In this document: positions 10,630-18,662 of the stretch, one piece after another | How the letters are laid out: every line of letters begins with the position of its first letter | Position numbering within the stretch: position 1 is the stretch's first letter | Made by a program: the position numbers and the translations under genes | Origin: JBBIQS01 sp037442205 | GTDB lineage: Bacteria; Myxococcota; Myxococcia; Myxococcales; UBA5297 | Length of the DNA stretch: 64,000 nucleotides | NCBI GenBank assembly: GCA_037442205.1 | Contig: JBBIQS010000037.1 | Span: forward strand, 8,748 to 72,747 | Direction: 5' to 3' | Notes under the pieces: model-generated | Seen by the model: only the letters and a program-made list of their open reading frames with translations | Told to the model about the DNA's origin: nothing | Databases searched by the model: none

Positions 10630-11027
10630 GGCTTCACCGCCTCGAGTGCCACCTCGAGCAGGAAGTCGGGATGCGCCAATCCAGCAACCTGGAAGACCCC
10701 GACCAGCGGCGGCGACTTGCGCTCGGCCATCGCCGGGGCGAAGGGGGCGAAGGCCGCTCGCGGATCCTGGCCGGCTTTGAGGTGGACCTGGACCCGCACC
10801 ACGTCCCGCCAGGTGCAGCCTGCCGCCGCCAGCGCCGCCTCGAGATTGGCTTTCACCTGCCGCGCCTGCGCCGCCAGGTCGCCGACCCCGACCAGGCGCC
10901 CCTGGGCGTCGAAGGCGTTCTGGCCGCCGACGCACACCAGGGAAGAGCCGCTGGGTATCACCGCCACCGCCGAGTAGACCGGGCTCCGGTGCAGCCCTTG
11001 AGGCACGAGATATTCCACCTTGTTCAT
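10626..11027 (-). CDS. Rid (YjgF/YER057c/UK114) family protein
   Basis: A 133-residue Rid-fold protein (trimeric chorismate-mutase-like fold). Family features are SGSSLVCVGGQNAFDAQGRLVG, the helix QARQVKANLEAALAAAGCTW and VQVHLK. The arginine that RidA proper uses to bind the imine substrate (PARS motif) is replaced by a Ser-Pro-Pro-Leu stretch. It is therefore probably one of the Rid subfamilies without enamine deaminase activity (inference). The ATG at 11027 has GAGGAAG at good spacing. It is divergent from an HxlR regulator, whose operator candidate lies between them, and translationally coupled to the SRPBCC gene. Confidence 0.85.
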   Translation of the reverse strand: MNKVEYLVPQGLHRSPVYSAVAVIPSGSSLVCVGGQNAFDAQGRLVGVGDLAAQARQVKANLEAALAAAGCTWRDVVRVQVHLKAGQDPRAAFAPFAPAMAERKSPPLVGVFQVAGLAHPDFLLEVALEAVKP

Positions 11028-11076
11028 GGCTTCCTCACTGGCCCGTGGGTACCGTCGGCGCAGCGCCGGGACAAGA

Positions 11077-11094
11077 GGTTGCCTTCCGGTAACC
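11077..11094. promoter_or_regulatory. Operator candidate for the HxlR regulator
   Basis: GGTTGCC-TTCC-GGTAACC is an inverted repeat matching at 6 of 7 positions. It lies 19 bases upstream of the HxlR start and 49 bases upstream of the divergent Rid gene. Position and symmetry suit a winged-helix dimer that regulates itself and its divergent neighbours. Confidence 0.5.
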
Positions 11095-11113
11095 ACCCCG
11101 ATAGACCCGGGAA

Positions 11114-11470
11114 ATGCAAACCTGGACCTACTCAGGCCGCACCTACGCCTGTCCCATCGCGCTGACCGCGAGCCTGCTGGCAGGTCGCTGGAAGACCAAC
11201 CTGCTGTGGCTGTTCTGGACCGGGACCAACCGGTTCAACCAGCTGTCGCGCGAGCTGCCGGAGGTCAACCGCGGCGTGCTGATGCGGGTGCTGCGCGAGC
11301 TCGCGGCCGACGGGCTGGTGGTCCGCAAGGAGCACGGGCCGCGCCCGGCGCCGGTGGAGTACTCCTTGACCAAGCGCGCTCTCTCCCTCGCGCCCATCCT
11401 CGGCCAGCTGGCCGCTTGGGGCCGCAAGCACGAGAGCGCCACGTCCGGCGAACTTCGGGCCCTCCCGTGA
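11114..11470 (+). CDS. HxlR-family transcriptional regulator
   Basis: A 118-residue winged-helix protein of the HxlR family. It has the N-terminal cysteine motif (TYACPIALTASLLAGRWK), the recognition region RFNQLSRELPEVNRGVLMRVL and the wing VEYSLTKRALSL. HxlR proteins typically sense reactive electrophiles, oxidants or formaldehyde through that cysteine and control a divergent gene. Here the divergent genes encode Rid and SRPBCC proteins. Its TGA overlaps the GTG of the next gene. Confidence 0.93.
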   Translation: MQTWTYSGRTYACPIALTASLLAGRWKTNLLWLFWTGTNRFNQLSRELPEVNRGVLMRVLRELAADGLVVRKEHGPRPAPVEYSLTKRALSLAPILGQLAAWGRKHESATSGELRALP

Positions 11471-12108
11471 CCGGCCGCAGCTTCCCCCATCGCCTCGAGC
11501 TGACGGCGGACCTGCGGCCCCAGTTCGAGGCCGACTACGCCCGGGCCCTCGCCTGCCGTCAGGAGTCCTTCTCCCGGCGGCTCGAGCAGCTGCGCACCCG
11601 CGCGCGCGTCGACACCTGGGCCCGGCCGGCGGGGGTCGCGCTCAGTGTGCTGGGGCTTTGGCTGTGCGGGCGGCTGCTGTCGGCCCAGGGTCTCACCGCC
11701 GCGAACGCGAGCCTGACCGCCGCGCTCGTGGCCCTGCTCGCGCTCTTCCTGGCCTTGCCCCAGATCAGGCGCGCCGTCCGCGGCTGGTCGCGGAAGGTGC
11801 TCGAGCACCGCCACCGCCGGCAGGCCGTCGAGTTCGCCGGCCGCGCCCTGCGCGGCGCGCCGATCACCCTCGACTACTCGCTGGAGAACGGCCTGCTCGA
11901 AAGCCGATCCTCCGCCCAGCAAGAGCTGCTGCGCTTCGATCTGCGGACGGCACGCGAGGCCCTGCTCGCCGGGAAGCTGGTCTGCTTCTTCGAGGACTCC
12001 GAGGCCCTAACCCCGATCCGCACCGTCTACTGCCCGGACCAGTCCACCCTCGCCCGCCTGCGAGAGGCCGTTGAGGGCTGCAGCATCCGCTTCGAAACGG
12101 CGCCCTGA
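11467..12108 (+). CDS. Two-helix membrane protein, unknown
   Basis: A 213-residue protein starting at a GTG that overlaps the HxlR stop by four bases. An N-terminal cytoplasmic helix rich in Arg/Glu is followed by two membrane helices (about 56-75 and 82-100), a basic linker and a C-terminal domain of about 100 residues. The order loosely recalls YcxB-like proteins, a weak guess. Coupling to the regulator suggests it belongs to the same response, but nothing else identifies it. Confidence 0.7.
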   Translation: MTGRSFPHRLELTADLRPQFEADYARALACRQESFSRRLEQLRTRARVDTWARPAGVALSVLGLWLCGRLLSAQGLTAANASLTAALVALLALFLALPQIRRAVRGWSRKVLEHRHRRQAVEFAGRALRGAPITLDYSLENGLLESRSSAQQELLRFDLRTAREALLAGKLVCFFEDSEALTPIRTVYCPDQSTLARLREAVEGCSIRFETAP

Positions 12109-12131
12109 ACGGGCCCACTCTCCTCTGGCGC

Positions 12132-13493
12132 GTGCGTGAGCGAAGGAGTGGAATCCAGGCCGCGCGGCCGCACCGACGCGTCCCGCGCAACCTGGAGGGA
12201 AGCCTGGTTCTCTTTCCCAAGCGCAGCGCGAGCGAGCGCCGGGCAACGCGCCGGGTATTCCTCGGCATGGCGGCGAGCCTGCTGGTCCTCTCGCTGCTCG
12301 AGTTCCTGCTCCCGGCGGCCTTCAGATCGGTCCTGGCGCCGGCGCGCCTCGCCTGGGCGATCGGGCTGCTGCTCGTCGCCGCCGCGATGCGCAAGACCAG
12401 CTCCGACTTCGTCTTCGGCTCCCTGGCCCTGCTCGGGGCGGTGATGTGCCTGTCGAGCTTGTTCGGCTTCGCGCTGCTTTCCGGCGGCGTGCAGAGCCCG
12501 TTCTACGGCTGGATGTTCGGCGTGCCGGTGATCGCCGCGGTGCTGGCCCGCGGCGCGAAGTTCATTTCGACCGCCATGGTCGTCCTCACCCTGGCTCTGG
12601 TCTGGTTCCTGGCGCTTCGGGAAGTTCGGCCGCCGGCCTTCTGGTCGGCGCTGGTCGAGTCGTCGGTGGCGCTGTGCGTGCTGACCGCGGTCGCCGCCCG
12701 GTTCTTCGCCCAGCTGCGCCAGGGGCAGCTGGCGCGCGAGCAGGAGCGCGAGCGCGGCCAGGCCAACGAGCGCCTCGCGGTCCTCGGGCAGCTCGCCGCC
12801 GGGGTCGCCCACGAGATCAACAACCCGCTGTCGGTGCTGGTATCCAACCAGGCCTTCCTCGCCGACCAGCTTGCCTGCGACAGGGAGGAACCGGAGGTCA
12901 AGCAGGCCCTCGAGGACTGCCGGTCCAGCCTGACCCGAATCCAGCGGATCGTCGGCGATCTGCGGGTCTTCACCCGGCAGGCCTCCGACGCCGTCGAGGA
13001 CTGCCGGGTCGCCGAGGTCGTCGGCGAGAGCGTTCGCCTGGCCTCGACGCGGCTGCGCGGCCTGGCGGAAATCTCGGTGGAGGTTCCCGACGCCGCTTTG
13101 GCGGCGCGCTCCAACCACCTGCGCCTGTCCCAGGTGCTGGTCGCCCTGCTGCTCAACGCCGCCGACGCCGTCGAGGAGATCCGCGCCCTGCGCGAGCCGA
13201 GCATCCGCGTCTCCGCCAGGGCCGTCGACGGCCGGGTCCGCATCGAGGTCGAGGACAACGGGCCGGGCATCCCGCCCGAGGACCTGGAGCGCGTCTTCGA
13301 GCCCTTCTTCACCACCAAGCCCCCGGGCCGCGGGACCGGCCTGGGGCTGTCGCTGGTGCGCGAGTACGTCGGACGCGCCGGCGGCACCGTCGAGGCCCAC
13401 CGGCTGCAGCCCTTCGGCACCCGCATCCTGGCCTTCCTGCCGCTGGCCCGGACCGAGGCCCCTGCCAAGGCCATCGACACCGCCGGCGATTAG
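12132..13493 (+). CDS. Orphan membrane histidine kinase
   Basis: A sensor kinase of up to 453 residues. The N-terminus has about five or six hydrophobic helices (residues 42-190) without a sizeable periplasmic loop, so it probably senses within the membrane. A short coiled linker leads to the HisKA H-box LAAGVAHEINNPLSVL. The HATPase domain has the N-box LLLNAADAVEE, G1 VEDNGPGIP, F-box FEPFFTTK and G2 GTGLGLSLV. No receiver gene is adjacent. The first in-frame start is GTG 12132. A later start, after the GGAGGGAAG near 12195, is equally possible, so the N-terminus is uncertain. Bases 13494-13620 downstream carry the next promoter candidate. Confidence 0.9.
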   Translation: MRERRSGIQAARPHRRVPRNLEGSLVLFPKRSASERRATRRVFLGMAASLLVLSLLEFLLPAAFRSVLAPARLAWAIGLLLVAAAMRKTSSDFVFGSLALLGAVMCLSSLFGFALLSGGVQSPFYGWMFGVPVIAAVLARGAKFISTAMVVLTLALVWFLALREVRPPAFWSALVESSVALCVLTAVAARFFAQLRQGQLAREQERERGQANERLAVLGQLAAGVAHEINNPLSVLVSNQAFLADQLACDREEPEVKQALEDCRSSLTRIQRIVGDLRVFTRQASDAVEDCRVAEVVGESVRLASTRLRGLAEISVEVPDAALAARSNHLRLSQVLVALLLNAADAVEEIRALREPSIRVSARAVDGRVRIEVEDNGPGIPPEDLERVFEPFFTTKPPGRGTGLGLSLVREYVGRAGGTVEAHRLQPFGTRILAFLPLARTEAPAKAIDTAGD

Positions 13494-13524
13494 CTTCAGC
13501 CGGCGCCTGAGCCCGGCCCGAGAA

Positions 13525-13554
13525 TTCGCCCGCCGCGCGGTGCCGTTCTATAAG
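13525..13554 (+). promoter_or_regulatory. Weak sigma-70-like promoter for the PilZ-Hsp70 gene
   Basis: TTCGCC, an 18-base spacer, then TATAAG at 13549-13554. The -10 box is good and the -35 is poor. It would give a leader of about 60 bases that contains a small hairpin at 13573-13589 (CACTCG-acatc-CGAGTG). Confidence 0.35.
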
Positions 13555-13620
13555 TTGAGCTTGCGGATGCCTCACTCGACATCCGAGTGAAAGCACCCGA
13601 AGTCAGGCGAAGGGCCCTCC

Positions 13621-15654
13621 ATGGCCGACGCACCCATCCCGCTGCGCTTCAAGCTCGCGTTCGCGAACGAGGCCGAGTTCCTGGCCAAGTTCGGCGCCAG
13701 CCTGGCCCGCGGCGGGGTGTTCGTCACCAGCCGCAGCCCCAAGCCGGTGGGGACCCTCATCGCCTTCGAGTTCACCCTGTCCGACGGCACCAAGGTGCTG
13801 TGCGGCGAGGGGCGGGTGGTCGAGTCGCTGGCGCCCCAGGGCGAGGGCCGCTCGGGGATGACCCTGCGCTTCACCTCGCTCGACGCCGCCACTCGCGAGC
13901 GGATCGACAGGGCGCTGGCCTCGGCGCAGGGAGTGGGCGCGGCCCCGCTGCCGGCGGCGCCTCCCGCCCCGGCCACCGCCAAGGAGTCGCTGGCCGAGGC
14001 GCGGCGCAAGCGGCGCCAGGCCATCCTCGAGCCGAGCGCCCCGGTGGCCTTCTCCCCGGACCCGGTGCTGGGCATCGACCTGGGCACCACCAACTGCCGG
14101 GCGGCGATCCACGTCGATGGCCAGCCCAAGCTGCTGCTGCTCGAGGGGCGCTCCACCGCGCTGCCGGCGGTGGTGGCCTTCGACCCCAAGGGCCGGGTGC
14201 TGGTGGGGACCCGCGCCAAGGCGCAGCTGCTGGTCGAGCCGCGCAGCGCCATCTTCGGGGCCAAGCGCCTGCTCGGCCGGCGTGCGCGCTCGCAGAAGGT
14301 CGTGGAGATGGCGGGGCGCTTCCCCTACGAGATCGTGGCCGACGAGTCCGGCGACGCCGCGGTGCGCAGCCGCGACAAGGTCTACACCCCCTCGGAGATC
14401 GCCGCCTTCCTGCTCGAGGAGATCCGCAAGCGGGCCTCGGAGTCGGTCGGCCGCCCGGTGACGCGAGCGGTGGTCGGGGTGCCGGCCTACTTCAACGACC
14501 GCCAGCGGCGCGCGGTGCGCAAGGCTGGGCAGCTGGCGGGGCTCAAGGTGGAGCAACTGGTCAGCGAGCCGACCGCGGTCAGCATCGCCTACGGCTACGG
14601 CAAGGGACTGGCCCGAAAGCGGTTGCTCATCTACGACCTGGGCGGCGGCACCTTCGACGCCTCGGTGGTGGAGGTGACCCACCACGACTTCGAGGTGGTG
14701 GCCGCCGGGGGAGACAACTTCCTGGGCGGGCTCGACTTCGACCTGCGGCTGGCGGACTGGCTTGAGAAAGGACTGGGCACCGAACGCCCGCCCGGTCCCG
14801 ACGACGAGCCGCTGGTGCACCAGCGCATCCGCGACGCTGCCGAGTCGGCCAAGATCGCCCTCTCCGACTCCGATCAGGCCCGGGTCCACATCCCCTTCCT
14901 CTACGGCTCGAGCAGCGCGCCGGTCAGCCTGGAGGCCACCGTCGATCGGCCGCGCTTCGAGGCCCTCACCGAGGATCTGGTGGCCCGCTCGGTAGCGGTG
15001 GCGCAGGCGGTGCTGGAGGCCCGGCAGATCGCCCCGGCGGCCATCGACGAGGTGGTGTTGGTCGGCGGGCAGAGCCAGACCCCGCGAGTGCGTGCGGCGC
15101 TGGAGCAGATGCTCGGCCGCGAGATCCGGCGCGAGCTCGATCCGTTCGACGCGGTGGCGCTGGGGACGGCGCTCGTCGGCCGGGCGGCCCGCGATCAGGA
15201 GCCGGGGCTGTTCGCGGTCCAGTTTCGCGAGGTGCTCAGCTCGGCCATCGGCCTGGGGCTGCAGGGCGGCAAGTTCTGGCGGGTGTTCGACCGCAACACC
15301 GCCCTGCCCAGCGACAAGACCTGCGCGCTGCCGGTGGGCGCGGAGGGGAGCCTCAAGCTGGCGCTCTACCAGGGCGAGAGCGAGCGGGCCGAGGAGAACG
15401 AGTACCTGGGGGCGCTGACGATACAGTCCAGCGCCCGCGGCGAGGTGAACCTGCTCTTCTCGCTGTGCCGCGACGGGATCCTGTCGCTGTCGGCGCGCAC
15501 GCCCGACGGCACCACCGCCCAGGTCTCGGTGGCCACCGCCGACTCTCCGGAGGCGCTGCGCCAGGAGCTGCTGGCCTGCGCCCCGCTGCCTCAGGCCGAG
15601 CCGGGCGAGGGGCTGCTGGGCGGGATCAAGAAGCTGCTCGGGCGCCGCAGCTAG
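13621..15654 (+). CDS. PilZ-like domain fused to an Hsp70 lacking the helical lid
   Basis: A 677-residue fusion. Residues 1-100 form a PilZ-like domain of the type described as a myxobacterial paralogous domain (TIGR02266): LARGGVFVTSRSPKPVGT, then a GM-lrF-LD ending. The canonical RxxxR c-di-GMP motif is not visible. After an Ala/Pro linker (about 101-148) comes an Hsp70 ATPase domain. It has phosphate-1 GIDLGTTNCRA at 151, YDLGGGTFDASVV, the FLGGLDFD segment and VLVGGQSQTPRVR. A substrate-binding beta domain follows. The helical lid of DnaK is absent; the chain stops at GGIKKLLGRRS. No DnaJ or GrpE gene is adjacent. It is likely a dedicated chaperone or scaffold rather than housekeeping DnaK (inference). 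Confidence 0.93.
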   Translation: MADAPIPLRFKLAFANEAEFLAKFGASLARGGVFVTSRSPKPVGTLIAFEFTLSDGTKVLCGEGRVVESLAPQGEGRSGMTLRFTSLDAATRERIDRALASAQGVGAAPLPAAPPAPATAKESLAEARRKRRQAILEPSAPVAFSPDPVLGIDLGTTNCRAAIHVDGQPKLLLLEGRSTALPAVVAFDPKGRVLVGTRAKAQLLVEPRSAIFGAKRLLGRRARSQKVVEMAGRFPYEIVADESGDAAVRSRDKVYTPSEIAAFLLEEIRKRASESVGRPVTRAVVGVPAYFNDRQRRAVRKAGQLAGLKVEQLVSEPTAVSIAYGYGKGLARKRLLIYDLGGGTFDASVVEVTHHDFEVVAAGGDNFLGGLDFDLRLADWLEKGLGTERPPGPDDEPLVHQRIRDAAESAKIALSDSDQARVHIPFLYGSSSAPVSLEATVDRPRFEALTEDLVARSVAVAQAVLEARQIAPAAIDEVVLVGGQSQTPRVRAALEQMLGREIRRELDPFDAVALGTALVGRAARDQEPGLFAVQFREVLSSAIGLGLQGGKFWRVFDRNTALPSDKTCALPVGAEGSLKLALYQGESERAEENEYLGALTIQSSARGEVNLLFSLCRDGILSLSARTPDGTTAQVSVATADSPEALRQELLACAPLPQAEPGEGLLGGIKKLLGRRS

Positions 15655-15834
15655 GCCGCGAATCGACGCTCGCCGCCTGCTGGATTCGGCGCGCCTCAGG
15701 CGTCCGAGGGCGCACCCTTTTCCCGCCTGCGGCATCTGAATCGCGCATTTGACAATTGGCGAGGACGGCGCCCCCAGCCGTTTGACCGCACCGCATCGCG
15801 GGAACATCTTCCCGCGCCAAAGGAGGAAGCAACC

Positions 15835-16353
15835 ATGGCTCAGATTCGCAAGAACGCGCTTCTCTGGAAGGGCAGCCCGGTGGATGTCGAGGGCCCGCAG
15901 CTCAAGGTCGGGGACAAGGCGCCCACCGAGTTCGCGGTGATCGGCAACGACATGTCGGCGACCAAGGGCGGCGACATGGCCGGCAAGCCGCGCATCATCT
16001 CGGCGGTGCCTTCGCTCGACACCCCGGTGTGCGACACCGAGACCCGCCGCTTCAACTCGGAGGCGGCCAAAATCCCGGGCGTGAAGATCTTCACCGTCTC
16101 GATGGACCTGCCCTTCGCCCAGAAGCGCTGGTGCGGCGGCGCGGGGATCGACAAGGTGGTCACCCTCTCCGACTACAAGGACCGCAGCTTCGGCCCGGCC
16201 TGGGGCGTGTTCGTTCCCTCCAAGGGCCTGTTCGCCCGCGCGGTGTTCGTGGTCGGCGCCGACGACAAGATCCACCACGTCGAGTACGTCAAGGACGCCA
16301 CCAGCGAGCCGGACTACAACGCGGCAATCGATGCCGCCAAGAAGCTGATGTAG
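15835..16353 (+). CDS. tpx: Thiol peroxidase (Tpx, atypical 2-Cys peroxiredoxin)
   Basis: A 172-residue peroxiredoxin. The peroxidatic Cys66 sits in PSLDTPVCDTETRRFN, which is diagnostic for Tpx, and the resolving Cys100 in AQKRWCGG. It reduces hydrogen peroxide and alkyl hydroperoxides with thioredoxin. The ATG at 15835 has an excellent AAAGGAGGAAG site. An upstream TTGACA at 15749-15754 lacks a convincing -10. It is followed by a hairpin terminator, so monocistronic. Confidence 0.97.
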   Translation: MAQIRKNALLWKGSPVDVEGPQLKVGDKAPTEFAVIGNDMSATKGGDMAGKPRIISAVPSLDTPVCDTETRRFNSEAAKIPGVKIFTVSMDLPFAQKRWCGGAGIDKVVTLSDYKDRSFGPAWGVFVPSKGLFARAVFVVGADDKIHHVEYVKDATSEPDYNAAIDAAKKLM

Positions 16354-16378
16354 TCGGTCGACTGGACTGCTGAAGTCG

Positions 16379-16410
16379 AGCGGGGCGGCTCCGAGAGGGG
16401 CCGCCCCGCT
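16379..16410 (+). terminator. Hairpin terminator after tpx
   Basis: Perfect 11-base stem (AGCGGGGCGGC and complement) with a ten-base loop, followed by GTCTTTGG. It ends tpx and sits before the convergent lipoprotein gene. Confidence 0.75.
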
Positions 16411-16486
16411 GTCTTTGGCTCGCTCGATGTTCCCAAGCCTGGCCGGCGCGGGCTCGAGCGGTCGCGCCGGCAGCCAGCCGAACCGG

Positions 16487-16903
16487 CTAGGGCGCCATCA
16501 CGTGGGCGCCCGCGGCGCCGCCCCTGACATGGCAGCTGTTGCAGCCGCCGGAGGTGGCGTTGGAGCTCATGGTGGTGGTCCTGCCGTTGCGGGTCACGCT
16601 GATCTTGAACGGCAGCGTCAGCGAGGCCGAGGTGTAGAAGTTGCCGGCGCTGTTGCTGTTCAGCGTCTCCTTCTTTCCGGCGGCGTCGGTGATCTCCACC
16701 GTCACTCCGCTGACCCCCGTGGTGTCGGCGGCCCCGACGTAGACCGTGCCGGCGGCGGAGAAGCCATTGCGGCCGGAGGAGTGGCAATTCAGGCAGTCGT
16801 TGCCGGGCTGCATGGTGGGCCCGTTGCCTTCTTCAGACACTCCGCCGCAGGCGGCGATACCGACCAGCAGGACCAGGGGATACAAGCGAGTAAGTACGGA
16901 CAT
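16487..16903 (-). CDS. Small two-CxxCH lipoprotein cytochrome
   Basis: A 138-residue lipoprotein (lipobox AAC at Cys19). It has two c-type heme motifs, CLNCH near the N-terminus and CNSCH near the C-terminus. Between them lies a beta-rich stretch (GTVYVGAADTTGVSGVTVEI, then SNSAGNFYT) like a carboxypeptidase-regulatory Ig-type domain. It is probably an outer-membrane or periplasmic electron carrier or sensor; the partner is unknown. The ATG at 16903 has GAGAGG upstream. It is divergent from the ferredoxin gene, but no link is proven. Confidence 0.85.
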   Translation of the reverse strand: MSVLTRLYPLVLLVGIAACGGVSEEGNGPTMQPGNDCLNCHSSGRNGFSAAGTVYVGAADTTGVSGVTVEITDAAGKKETLNSNSAGNFYTSASLTLPFKISVTRNGRTTTMSSNATSGGCNSCHVRGGAAGAHVMAP

Positions 16904-17224
16904 TTGCCTCTCGTTGGTTGGTGTCAGCCAGTAATCACTAATAGCGGTGGTCGATCCTCTCCGCCAGATCCATGAGCTCAGGCAGGTGGGCAACTGCCCG
17001 GCGGCCTGGCTGCGCCTTGAGTAGTTGCTGCCGGCGTCACTCGAGCCCGATCTCGCATCGCTCGCTCCAATCGGAGCGCCGCCCGCCCTCGAGCGTCGGA
17101 AAGGGGCGGTGGGCGCCCTTTTTCGACCGCGATCTTGGCCACCGGCCGGGCCGGGACGTGGCGGCAAGCTCCGTGCGCTGACTTGGACACGGCGGCGCCT
17201 CGTTTGATTGCCTACAATGGCGGC
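16904..17224. other. Divergent intergenic region
   Basis: A stretch of 321 bases between the heme lipoprotein and the ferredoxin. Apart from a TACAAT box next to the ferredoxin start, no gene, RNA or repeat is recognised. Confidence 0.5.
17213..17218 (+). promoter_or_regulatory. TACAAT -10 box implying a leaderless ferredoxin mRNA
   Basis: TACAAT matches the -10 consensus at 5 of 6 positions. It starts exactly 12 bases before the A of the ferredoxin ATG, so transcription would begin at or near the start codon. No ribosome site or clear -35 is present. Confidence 0.4.
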
Positions 17225-17515
17225 ATGCCGGTCATCGTCCAGCTCCGCCGCGGCGCTCTGGCCCTGGAAGGCAACGGGACCCTGATGGCCATCTGCCGGC
17301 GAGCCGAGATTCCGGTCGGCAGCTCCTGCTCCGGGCAAGGCTCCTGCGGCAGGTGTCTGGTCGTGGTCCTCGAGGGGCAGGAGGCGCTGAGCGCGCCCGA
17401 CGAGCACGAGCTGCGGGTGCTGGCCCGCATCGGAGCCCAGCCCAACCAGCGGCTGAGCTGCCAGTGCCGCCTGGTCCAGCCGGCGACCGTGCGCATCACC
17501 ACCAGCTACTGGTAG
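17225..17515 (+). CDS. 2Fe-2S ferredoxin
   Basis: A 96-residue beta-grasp ferredoxin. Cluster ligands are Cys35, Cys41 and Cys44 in CSGQGSCGRC, with Cys79 (or 81) in RLSCQC. The CX5CX2C spacing is closer to the adrenodoxin type than to plant type. It carries electrons in the cytoplasm; the partner reductase is not in the window. The upstream frame is open but looks non-coding, and the ATG at 17225 follows a -10-like TACAAT with no Shine-Dalgarno. The EI24 gene starts about 60 bases downstream on the same strand. Confidence 0.92.
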   Translation: MPVIVQLRRGALALEGNGTLMAICRRAEIPVGSSCSGQGSCGRCLVVVLEGQEALSAPDEHELRVLARIGAQPNQRLSCQCRLVQPATVRITTSYW

Positions 17516-17574
17516 GCGCGCGCGAGGCTGGCAATCAGCCGCGAAGGCGGGCGTAATTCGCGCGAGGTGACGCG

Positions 17575-18375
17575 ATGGAACTGCCCGACCTCCGCAGCCC
17601 CGGCCCGCTCGACCTCGCCCGAGGCTTCGCGGTGCCGTTCCAGGCCCTGGGGCTGCTGTTCTCGACCCCTCGGCTCAAGGCGCTGACCCTGCTGGTGGCG
17701 GCGCTGACCGCGGCGACCCTGATCGGCCTGGGGATCGGACTGTGGCACTGGGCTCCGGCGCTGGCCGACTGGCTGTGGGCCGGCTCGCAGAGCTGGTGGA
17801 GCCAGGCGCTGCACGGCCTGCTGATCGCGGTGCTGTTCGTGGCGCTGTTCGTCGCCGGAGCCAACGTCCTGCCGCTCACCCTGGCGGCCCCGCTGATGGA
17901 TCCCATCTCGGTGCAGACCGAGATCTCCCTGGGGCTGCCCACCACCGAGGGCGGGCTGGCGCGCACCGTTCGCGAGCTGGTCCGCTCGGTGCTCAACGCG
18001 CTGCTTCGAGTGGCGGTGCTGGCGATGGGCTACCTGGCACTGGCGCCGCTGTGGCTGGTCCCCGGAATCGGTGGGCCGCTGTGGACCGGGGCGGGTTTCC
18101 TCTGGACCTCGCTGTGGATCGCCGGGCAGTATCTCGACGTCCCGATGGCCCGCCACCTCTACAGCTTCGGCCAGGAGCTGTCCCTGCTGCGCCGGCGCAA
18201 GCTGCTGTCGCTGGGCTTCGGGGCCGCCATCTCGCTGCTGCTCTGGATCCCGCTGCTCAACTTCTTCTTCGTCCCGGTGGCGGTGATCGCCGGGACCCTC
18301 CTCTTCCAGGCGCTGCGCCGCCAGGGGGCGCTCGAGCCTCCCGCCGGCGAGGCTCGAGGCTCGCGCGCCGCCTGA
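17575..18375 (+). CDS. EI24/CysZ-family membrane protein
   Basis: A 266-residue integral membrane protein with about six helices and the EI24-domain signature around PLTLAAPLMDPISVQTE, followed by re-entrant-type hydrophobic stretches. In Proteobacteria CysZ imports sulfate, but many EI24 proteins are uncharacterised, so no substrate is claimed. The ATG at 17575 has GAGGTG upstream. No terminator is obvious behind it. Bases 18376-18662 before the SOD gene contain a TTGACA at 18487-18492 but no good -10. Confidence 0.82.
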   Translation: MELPDLRSPGPLDLARGFAVPFQALGLLFSTPRLKALTLLVAALTAATLIGLGIGLWHWAPALADWLWAGSQSWWSQALHGLLIAVLFVALFVAGANVLPLTLAAPLMDPISVQTEISLGLPTTEGGLARTVRELVRSVLNALLRVAVLAMGYLALAPLWLVPGIGGPLWTGAGFLWTSLWIAGQYLDVPMARHLYSFGQELSLLRRRKLLSLGFGAAISLLLWIPLLNFFFVPVAVIAGTLLFQALRRQGALEPPAGEARGSRAA

Positions 18376-18662
18376 CTGGGTTCGAGCTCTCTCGCGGCTC
18401 TGGGAGTGCACCGGCCGGCCCTCTTTCCCCGAGAGCCAGGCCGACGGCCGCACTCGCGCAAGTCCGGGCCGGCGCGCGCCTTGGCTTTGACACGGAGCGT
18501 CTAGCGCCGAATCACCCCGCGCGCTTGAGCATCCAAGCGAGCGAGGGCTGGGTCGCCTGGCGGACAACCCGACAGATTGTTCGGGGGCCCACAAGCTTCG
18601 ATTGCCAGCGCGGCGAGGTCGCCCTATTCATCGGCCGCCGTTCTCGACAAAGGAGAAAGACC

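Noticed and set aside
15749..15754. TTGACA box before tpx
   Set aside because: No acceptable -10 hexamer at 16-18 bases downstream.
13603..16278. Minus-strand open frame of 891 codons opposite the Hsp70 fusion and tpx
   Set aside because: It spans two well-supported plus-strand genes and has low-complexity Arg/Gly/His content.
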